Assembly: GCA_937907165.1 (NCBI GenBank) | Contig: CALCUH010000197.1 | Coordinates: 1 to 8,144, forward strand | Reading direction: 5' to 3' | DNA from: an uncultured Bacteroidales bacterium | GTDB lineage: Bacteria > Bacteroidota > Bacteroidia > Bacteroidales > Paludibacteraceae | Length of the DNA stretch: 8,144 bases | Shown here: piece by piece, positions 3,920 to 8,144 of the stretch | Layout of the letters: every line of letters starts with the position of its first letter | Numbering within the stretch: position 1 is the first letter of the stretch | Position numbers and translations under genes: made by a program | The notes under the pieces: generated by a model | What the model saw: only the letters and a program-made list of their open reading frames with translations | What the model was told of the DNA's origin: nothing | The model's database searches: none

Positions 3920-4726
3920 ATGTCTCAATCAAAACCTTTTATCAAAGTACCAAACTACATCCTTCAATATTCGTTTCTCTATAATAAACTAATATTACCA
4001 ATTTACATATACTCAGCAATACTCTCCAATCCACTTAATAATAACACTGTGGATACAAATATTGCCCATATAGCTGAAACGTTCCTTCCAAATCAAGATG
4101 TACGAAAACAAATACCAACTAAAATAGAAAGCACCATTAAATTTTTAATGAAAGATTCTCCGGGAACGTTAGTATTAATTGGAAAATCCAAGAAGCCAAA
4201 AAACCTACCAGAGTTTCAAAAATGCTTTAGCTTCATTCCATCACAATCTATACATGATATTAAAGATAAATTTTCAAAAACAGACAGGCTATTATATAAA
4301 TTTGAAAATTCCGATATTAAGACTCATTGGACTAAAATAGAGATCGGCGAATATTACAACATCATTAATCAATGCGCTCAAAAAACCTTAGCCCAAGAGC
4401 TTGGTCAGCAAAATCAAACTGTAAGCCAATATTCCGACGAGTATGTTAAGTGGAATTCCGTTGAGTTATTAAACTTCTTTATGTATATGAGATATCGAAA
4501 TAATTTGTATAAAAGTGTGTCAAATGATATTAATGATACTTTTGACTGCTTTGGTAGCAACGGCGACAATAATAATGGTAATAATAATGGTAATAATTAT
4601 AATAATAACAAAATTATGGACCATGTATTTGAAGCTAATTCTACAATAGCTAATAATCTCAACATCGGCAAAAATTCCGTTACAAAATATAAAGCCCAAA
4701 TAAAAGAACTTGGACTTACACTATAA
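3920..4726 (+). CDS. Two-domain DNA-binding protein with C-terminal winged HTH (possible replication initiator or regulator)
   Basis: The 268-residue protein begins with FIKVPNYIL and a helical, hydrophobic stretch (about residues 7-80) reminiscent of the N-terminal winged-helix domains of plasmid and phage replication proteins; this likeness is weak. Residues 217-230 are an Asn/Gly linker encoded by a 12-bp AAT-AAT-AAT-GGT repeat. Residues about 240-266, STIANNLNIGKNSVTKYKAQIKELGL, read as a helix-turn-helix plus wing start: a first helix with IA, a turn at N248-G250, a recognition helix SVTKYKAQI and the ending ELGL. The start is firm, with AAAGGAG 8 nt upstream of ATG. Upstream lie a promoter, repeats and a palindrome it may bind. 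The next gene follows after 24 nt, so they are probably co-transcribed. Replication initiation, plasmid regulation or phage regulation all remain possible. Confidence 0.6.
   Translation: MSQSKPFIKVPNYILQYSFLYNKLILPIYIYSAILSNPLNNNTVDTNIAHIAETFLPNQDVRKQIPTKIESTIKFLMKDSPGTLVLIGKSKKPKNLPEFQKCFSFIPSQSIHDIKDKFSKTDRLLYKFENSDIKTHWTKIEIGEYYNIINQCAQKTLAQELGQQNQTVSQYSDEYVKWNSVELLNFFMYMRYRNNLYKSVSNDINDTFDCFGSNGDNNNGNNNGNNYNNNKIMDHVFEANSTIANNLNIGKNSVTKYKAQIKELGLTL
4568..4609 (+). repeat. AAT/GGT microsatellite encoding an Asn-rich linker
   Basis: The 12-bp unit AATAATAATGGT occurs twice, followed by degenerate AAT codons with one TAT. It encodes an Asn/Gly linker between the two domains of the DNA-binding protein. 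Length could vary by slippage in multiples of three without breaking the frame. Confidence 0.8.
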
Positions 4727-4750
4727 AAAGAAAGGTACGGTATATAAATT

Positions 4751-5368
4751 ATGAAATTCAAATTTATGAAACACAATAAGAATACAAAAACGTCATCAAA
4801 ATCTTCAGCCTCTACTATTTATGAGCGCGCAATTCAACATAAAAAGGTAGAAGAAATAAATAGTGCAGACGACACTATTGAATTCAAAGATCCTAAAAAT
4901 TGCGATGAAATTCCCGGAACTTTATATTACGGGTCTAGCAAATTGTTGGATGACAAAGATAGTAGAATAATTAGTCCAAACATTATATATAATGGTTGTA
5001 CCCATATTAAGGCTACAGATGATTTTGTTATGGCCCTATTTAAAGCTGGATATTATAGTCATAATCCGGCAGATGAAAAACTGGTTAGAATTTTTTATGA
5101 CTATAATAAAATGAAATATATTATAAAAGAAACACAGCCTTTGGGAATTAGAAAGACATTTAATAGAAAAGGATATATTTATAATATATATGATTATAAA
5201 GAGATTAGCAAATTTGAAAAATGCTTTGAAATTGGAAGTTTAAGAAAATTATGGAAAACCGATAAGAGCTTCAAATATAATAATATCTGTGAAGTTGAAA
5301 ATATTTTAACCATTCTTGAAAGTTTGAGAGATATTGTAGAAATTGAATATCTGGATCTTTCAAAATAA
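4751..5368 (+). CDS. Hypothetical protein, 205 residues
   Basis: I do not recognise this protein. The N-terminus (about residues 1-35) is Lys/Ser/Thr-rich and probably disordered. The rest is mixed alpha/beta in appearance, with GTLYYGSSKLL near 55, FVMALFKAGYYSHNP near 95, and several Tyr-rich strands (YDYNKMKYII, GYIYNIYDY). The C-terminus is helical (ENILTILESLRDIVEIEYL). No catalytic signature, signal peptide or membrane segment is seen. It follows the DNA-binding protein by 24 nt and is probably in its operon. The ribosome binding site is poor: AAAGG at 4731-4735 is 15 nt from the ATG, so translation may be weak or coupled. It ends in TAA. The GTLYYGS to AGYYSHN section (presence of a compact domain) could be tested by remote-homology search. 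Confidence 0.7.
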   Translation: MKFKFMKHNKNTKTSSKSSASTIYERAIQHKKVEEINSADDTIEFKDPKNCDEIPGTLYYGSSKLLDDKDSRIISPNIIYNGCTHIKATDDFVMALFKAGYYSHNPADEKLVRIFYDYNKMKYIIKETQPLGIRKTFNRKGYIYNIYDYKEISKFEKCFEIGSLRKLWKTDKSFKYNNICEVENILTILESLRDIVEIEYLDLSK

Positions 5369-5381
5369 AGCCGGAACGAGA

Positions 5382-5403
5382 ATAAAAAATTTTTTATTTT
5401 TTT
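5382..5403 (+). terminator. Possible weak terminator after the hypothetical gene
   Basis: A perfect AT palindrome (5382-5397, A6T6 core flanked by AT) is followed by a run of seven T, starting 14 nt after the TAA. The stem has no GC pairs, so it is a poor intrinsic terminator and may instead be an A/T element upstream of the next promoter. Confidence 0.25.
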
Positions 5404-5424
5404 CTAATTTTTTTAAAAAAACTA

Positions 5425-5453
5425 TTGACAAACCGCCTGTTTTATGGTATCAT
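5425..5453 (+). promoter_or_regulatory. Sigma-A type promoter for the HAD nucleotidase gene
   Basis: TTGACA at 5425-5430, 17-nt spacer, TATCAT at 5448-5453. CGCCTG (5434-5439, inside the spacer) and CAGGCG (5471-5476, near the expected transcript start) form an inverted repeat that brackets the -10, a layout compatible with a repressor site. The spacer end and -10 also hold ATGGTATCATA, close to the half-palindrome ATGGTATACATA at 3777-3787. Confidence 0.75.
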
Positions 5454-5521
5454 ATATATGTAACGTAAAGCAGGCGTTGTCCAGCTTTTAATAAATAATT
5501 TATCCGGGAGGAAATTTAAAA

Positions 5522-5542
5522 ATGAAAGGTATTGATGGGTAG
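5522..5542 (+). CDS. Short leader ORF (MKGIDG) with strong ribosome binding site
   Basis: GGGAGG (5506-5511) lies 10 nt before this ATG, whereas the downstream ATG at 5561 has almost no ribosome binding site. The leader stops at TAG (5540-5542) and is in the same frame as the HAD gene; two more in-frame TAG codons follow at 5546 and 5555. A TAGGG/CCCTA hairpin (5540-5544 with 5550-5554) contains the first stop. It could be a leader peptide allowing reinitiation, or the true N-terminus if TAG is read through. Confidence 0.4.
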   Translation: MKGIDG

Positions 5543-5560
5543 GGCTAGTCCCTATAGAGT

Positions 5561-6334
5561 ATGAAAAATTTAAATAGTATAAATTATGGTTGTCCAGAAA
5601 ATAAGGACGCCTTTACAAAATATATAAAAGAAATTAATGCAGTTATTAAAAAACAAGCCAAAGCAACCGGCCATGGTAAGAACAAAAAAACTATTTTTTG
5701 GGATATTGATGATGTCGTTTTAGAAAGTTCCAAGACTATTGTTGATATGATCAATAAACTATATAGGCGTGACCATGGTTTGAAAGATGCTGAGTTTGAA
5801 GATTTAAAAGACTGGGGTTATAAAAGTATTTATCGCGAACTTAATGAAAAAGACGTAGTGAATCTTTTTGAAAGCGATGAATTTATTAATAATGTCAAAA
5901 TTAACCCAGACTTTAAAATGATTCTTGATAGTGGAGTGCTTGGCAATTTTAATAACTGCTTTGTTACTTATGGAACAAATAAAAGTTTAAACGATAAGGC
6001 TGAATTGCTTGAAAGAGAATTAGGCGATAAAATTAAAGATTTTCTATATATAGGTTTGACCTGTGGAACAGACGGGGCCGATGGTAAATGCCATCCTAAA
6101 GAGCGAAAAGAATATATAGATATGAGTAATGGAATTCAGATTGACGACAATTTTAATTTTATGAAAAATACAAATGCCGGCATTAAAGTATTGGTTACTA
6201 ATGGTATTGATACTGATTATAATTATGATGAGATGATTGCCAATGCTGATAATGGAGAGGGAAATGTTTATAAAGCTTATGATTTAAAAGAAGTTTGGAG
6301 TTTACTAGACTTTTTTGGAAATTATGGCGACTAG
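5561..6334 (+). CDS. HAD-family 5'(3')-deoxyribonucleotidase-like protein (NT5C type)
   Basis: A 257-residue HAD phosphohydrolase. Motif I is DIDDV at 48-52 (nucleophile D48, acid/base D50), motif II is T135 in CFVTYGT, a motif III lysine is probably in the PKERKE segment (178-183), and motif IV is D194-D195 in QIDDN. The cap region LKDWGYKSIYRELNEKDVVNLFES followed by a hydrophobic helix fits the NT5C-type nucleotidases, which remove 5'-phosphate from (deoxy)nucleotides in the cytoplasm. Substrate is inferred from the family. About 40 residues precede the core. The chosen ATG at 5561 lacks a good ribosome binding site; the strong one serves an in-frame ATG 13 codons upstream, separated by three TAG codons. 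It also is the only complete gene here ending in TAG, with TTT-TAA right after. Own promoter at 5425. Confidence 0.8.
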   Translation: MKNLNSINYGCPENKDAFTKYIKEINAVIKKQAKATGHGKNKKTIFWDIDDVVLESSKTIVDMINKLYRRDHGLKDAEFEDLKDWGYKSIYRELNEKDVVNLFESDEFINNVKINPDFKMILDSGVLGNFNNCFVTYGTNKSLNDKAELLERELGDKIKDFLYIGLTCGTDGADGKCHPKERKEYIDMSNGIQIDDNFNFMKNTNAGIKVLVTNGIDTDYNYDEMIANADNGEGNVYKAYDLKEVWSLLDFFGNYGD

Positions 6335-6347
6335 TTTTAAAAATGTT

Positions 6348-6371
6348 TTAAGCTTTTAACGCTTAATTTTT
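6348..6371 (+). terminator. Probable weak intrinsic terminator after the nucleotidase gene
   Basis: TTAAGC (6348-6353) and GCTTAA (6361-6366) form a 6-bp stem with a 7-nt loop, followed by TTTTT, 13 nt after the TAG. The stem is AT-rich and short. Beyond it, a TTTAATTTTTA-like motif recurs three times up to 6398. Confidence 0.4.
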
Positions 6372-6457
6372 AATGTTTAATTTTTATGCTTAATTTTATA
6401 ATAATACTCGCACTCAATTATAAACGAGAATTTAAAGTAAAGGAATGATTGTGTGAT

Positions 6458-8144
6458 ATGCCAACTAAACCACAGAGATTATATTATACTGTAAAATTAT
6501 CAAGTGATTTACTTAAAGAATATAATTATGATTTAACGGCGAGCTTCAATGAATGCTTGGAAGCCGGATTGATTATAAGTTTATCAGATAGCCAAATGCT
6601 TAAAAGCGTTAGAGATATTACTGGTAAAAAGGTAGATCTTGATCTTTTAGAGGAATGGTATAGCGAAAGGGATAGACTTAAGAAAAGCAAAAATGTAACC
6701 AAAGAGAAAAAGAGCCGAATTAAAGAATTGCAAAAAAATATATACGATATGATGTATATACCAGAATATATTACTGTAGTCATGGACAACGTTAATGATT
6801 ACAAAAGGATGTTTAAGAACGGCTTTAAATTTAATGGCAGAACTTATAGGAGAATTAGTAGTAGCGCAAGTCAAGCTAGAGTTAGTACTGTTGCCTTTAT
6901 AGACGAGACCATTAAAGACGAATTAAGAAAGAGACTTAATTGCGGAAGAGATATGGCGAAGCCCATGGCTCCAAGTAAAGTCAATGCGTATTTTGGATTG
7001 TATGGTAGCGCTACTAAACAGGTTACCGAGCCTAGATTCTGTGTAATTAAAGATTATTGTGAAAATATGGACGTTGATGTTGATTTTAGTGTCGAAACAG
7101 GAAGAGATGACGACGATATTATCGAACAGCGGACTTTAGATATAGAATTTAACCGATTTGATGGTAGCGGATTAATTAGCCCACAAATGGCTGAGGTATG
7201 GAGTAGGGATATTGGAGAAGACTATGTACCTTGCCAATTTTGTGTGAGATACGCTTTTACCAAAGGATTGGTTAATGAGTTTGACTTTGTCGAATGGTGT
7301 AGAGACGAAAACGACGGAAATTATATTGTTAAAGACATATACGGGAACGATGTGGATTTAAGAGAAATTGACGTCATTTTGACTGAAGGGCAAGTTAAAC
7401 TATGGGATAGTTGGAAAAGCCAAGAGGATTTAGTAAATAATGCTCATAAGAATGGTATTATTTGGGGCGTTACTAAATATAGCCCAAAAGAAGACAAAGA
7501 AGCCGCAACTATGAATTATCAATATTTGCAGACTCTTGATTTACAGGGAGATAGCATACAAAAAATATGCGAAGATACCGTTAAGTATATTAAAGGCGTA
7601 TCTTATGACGATGTGTATTACACTTTGCTGTTTTGCATGGGACAGAATATGCAGGCTTGCGATATTGAAGACTTTTTACAGAATTCAGATAATTACTGGC
7701 TTAAGAGTATGGTGTTAGACCACAATATATTAAATGATAAATATAGCCGGGAAAAAATTAGAGACATGGTTGTCACTAAAATTGAACAGGCGTGTTTAGG
7801 TAGATTAATAGTTAATGGAAACTATCAAGCCATTGTCCCAGATAGTTACAGTTTTATGCAAGCTATGTGTGGACACAAGGTTACCGGATTGCTGAAAGAT
7901 GGAGAGTTTTATAGTAAATTCTGGGCCGATAAAGGCGAAGACCGTTTTGCATGTGCTAGAAGCCCTATGACACATATTAGTGAATGGTATGTTGCCAGAA
8001 ATAAATATAAGGCGGAAGACGAAAGCGAAGAGGAAGATATCCGAAAAATTGAGAAATATTTCCGGTATAGTTATAGTGGCATTATTACTAATACTCATGG
8101 AATTTATACCATGAATTTTAGTGGAAGCGATTTTGACTTTGATA
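6458..8144 (+). CDS. Two-barrel (QDE-1/YonO-type, eukaryotic RdRP-like) RNA polymerase, N-terminal part, runs off window
   Basis: The open frame spans 562 codons to the window end with no stop. Motifs of the eukaryotic-type RdRP family (QDE-1, and the phage polymerase YonO) appear in the expected order: DGSGLIS at 235-241 with an Ala-rich helix after it (family DGxGxIS...A); P258, F261 and RYAFTKGL at 264-271 (family PSAFQIRYGGxKGV); ILTEGQVKLW at 307-316; ARSPMTHISE at 500-509 (family RNPxxxxxD/E, RNAP RQPTLH); and SGSDFDFD at 555-562 (family GSDLDGD). The three aspartates D558, D560 and D562 would bind the catalytic magnesium in the second double-psi beta-barrel, but F561 stands where glycine is usual. 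It should make RNA from a DNA or RNA template; which is unknown. Start: ATG with AAAGGA 13 nt upstream; TTG at 6449 is an alternative. No in-frame TAG occurs. Confidence 0.85.
   Translation, partial: MPTKPQRLYYTVKLSSDLLKEYNYDLTASFNECLEAGLIISLSDSQMLKSVRDITGKKVDLDLLEEWYSERDRLKKSKNVTKEKKSRIKELQKNIYDMMYIPEYITVVMDNVNDYKRMFKNGFKFNGRTYRRISSSASQARVSTVAFIDETIKDELRKRLNCGRDMAKPMAPSKVNAYFGLYGSATKQVTEPRFCVIKDYCENMDVDVDFSVETGRDDDDIIEQRTLDIEFNRFDGSGLISPQMAEVWSRDIGEDYVPCQFCVRYAFTKGLVNEFDFVEWCRDENDGNYIVKDIYGNDVDLREIDVILTEGQVKLWDSWKSQEDLVNNAHKNGIIWGVTKYSPKEDKEAATMNYQYLQTLDLQGDSIQKICEDTVKYIKGVSYDDVYYTLLFCMGQNMQACDIEDFLQNSDNYWLKSMVLDHNILNDKYSREKIRDMVVTKIEQACLGRLIVNGNYQAIVPDSYSFMQAMCGHKVTGLLKDGEFYSKFWADKGEDRFACARSPMTHISEWYVARNKYKAEDESEEEDIRKIEKYFRYSYSGIITNTHGIYTMNFSGSDFDFD

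Noticed and set aside
5522..6340. Whole-element TAG recoding to an amino acid.
   Set aside because: The 562-codon polymerase frame and the other genes contain no in-frame TAG, so recoding is not supported beyond this one gene; kept only as an open option there.
6374..6402. Promoter for the polymerase gene (TATAAT at 6397-6402).
   Set aside because: The hexamer at the -35 place, TGTTTA, is a poor match and the area is AT-rich enough to give TATAAT by chance.
6526..8098. Minus-strand frames at 6526-6789, 6647-6874 and 7805-8098, and a plus-strand frame at 7536-7718.
   Set aside because: All lie within the polymerase gene, which is open throughout with ordered family motifs; their products are hydrophobic shadows of AT-rich sequence.

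Overview
The window looks like a low-GC Firmicute, most likely Clostridia, or a phage or plasmid of one. The evidence is strong AGGAGG-type ribosome binding sites, two TTGACA-17-TATNNT promoters, a lipoprotein with a Gram-positive style lipobox, and AT-rich coding sequence on the right. Nothing here decides between chromosome, prophage and plasmid.

Left half, about 1-3290, all on the minus strand and visibly GC-richer: an array of five short genes in one orientation. In transcription order these are a long YD-repeat protein (2494-3267), a small Thr/Glu-rich lipoprotein (2066-2368), a second YD-repeat protein (1435-1935), a third YD-repeat protein cut short by an in-frame TAA (788-1279, remnant to 719), and a phage-type HAD nucleotidase (49-591). 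The three YD-repeat proteins are built from 26- and 28-residue units resembling RHS/YD repeats but have no signal peptide and no toxin tip. Every gene except the last visible one is followed, 7-15 nt after its (ancestral) stop, by the same two-part structure: a short GC-rich hairpin, then a long 18-20 bp hairpin. The long stems differ between copies but keep pairing. Almost all their non-Watson-Crick positions are G-U in minus-strand RNA and A-C in plus-strand RNA, which points to a conserved RNA element transcribed with the genes.

Middle, 3268-3919: gene-free divergent region with a small inverted-repeat structure, a 137-nt stretch without any G on the plus strand that contains phased A/T tracts, a good sigma-A promoter, direct and inverted GAAAAAGTGAG repeats, a 26-bp palindrome and a 5'-leader hairpin.

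Right half, 3920-8144, plus strand, AT-rich: a two-domain DNA-binding protein with an Asn-rich linker and C-terminal winged HTH, possibly a replication initiator or regulator; an unrecognised 205-residue protein; a second promoter; a HAD 5'-nucleotidase preceded by an in-frame leader containing three TAG codons; and the first 562 codons of a large protein. That protein carries the successive signature motifs of the QDE-1/YonO family of two-barrel RNA polymerases (eukaryotic-type RdRP family). The window ends inside its catalytic aspartate loop, which reads DFDFD rather than the usual DxDGD.

The right arm looks like a replication/transcription module of a mobile element (DNA-binding protein, nucleotidase, single-subunit RNA polymerase). 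The left arm looks like an accessory cassette array. The two most notable items are the polymerase gene and the hairpin-bounded YD-repeat array.
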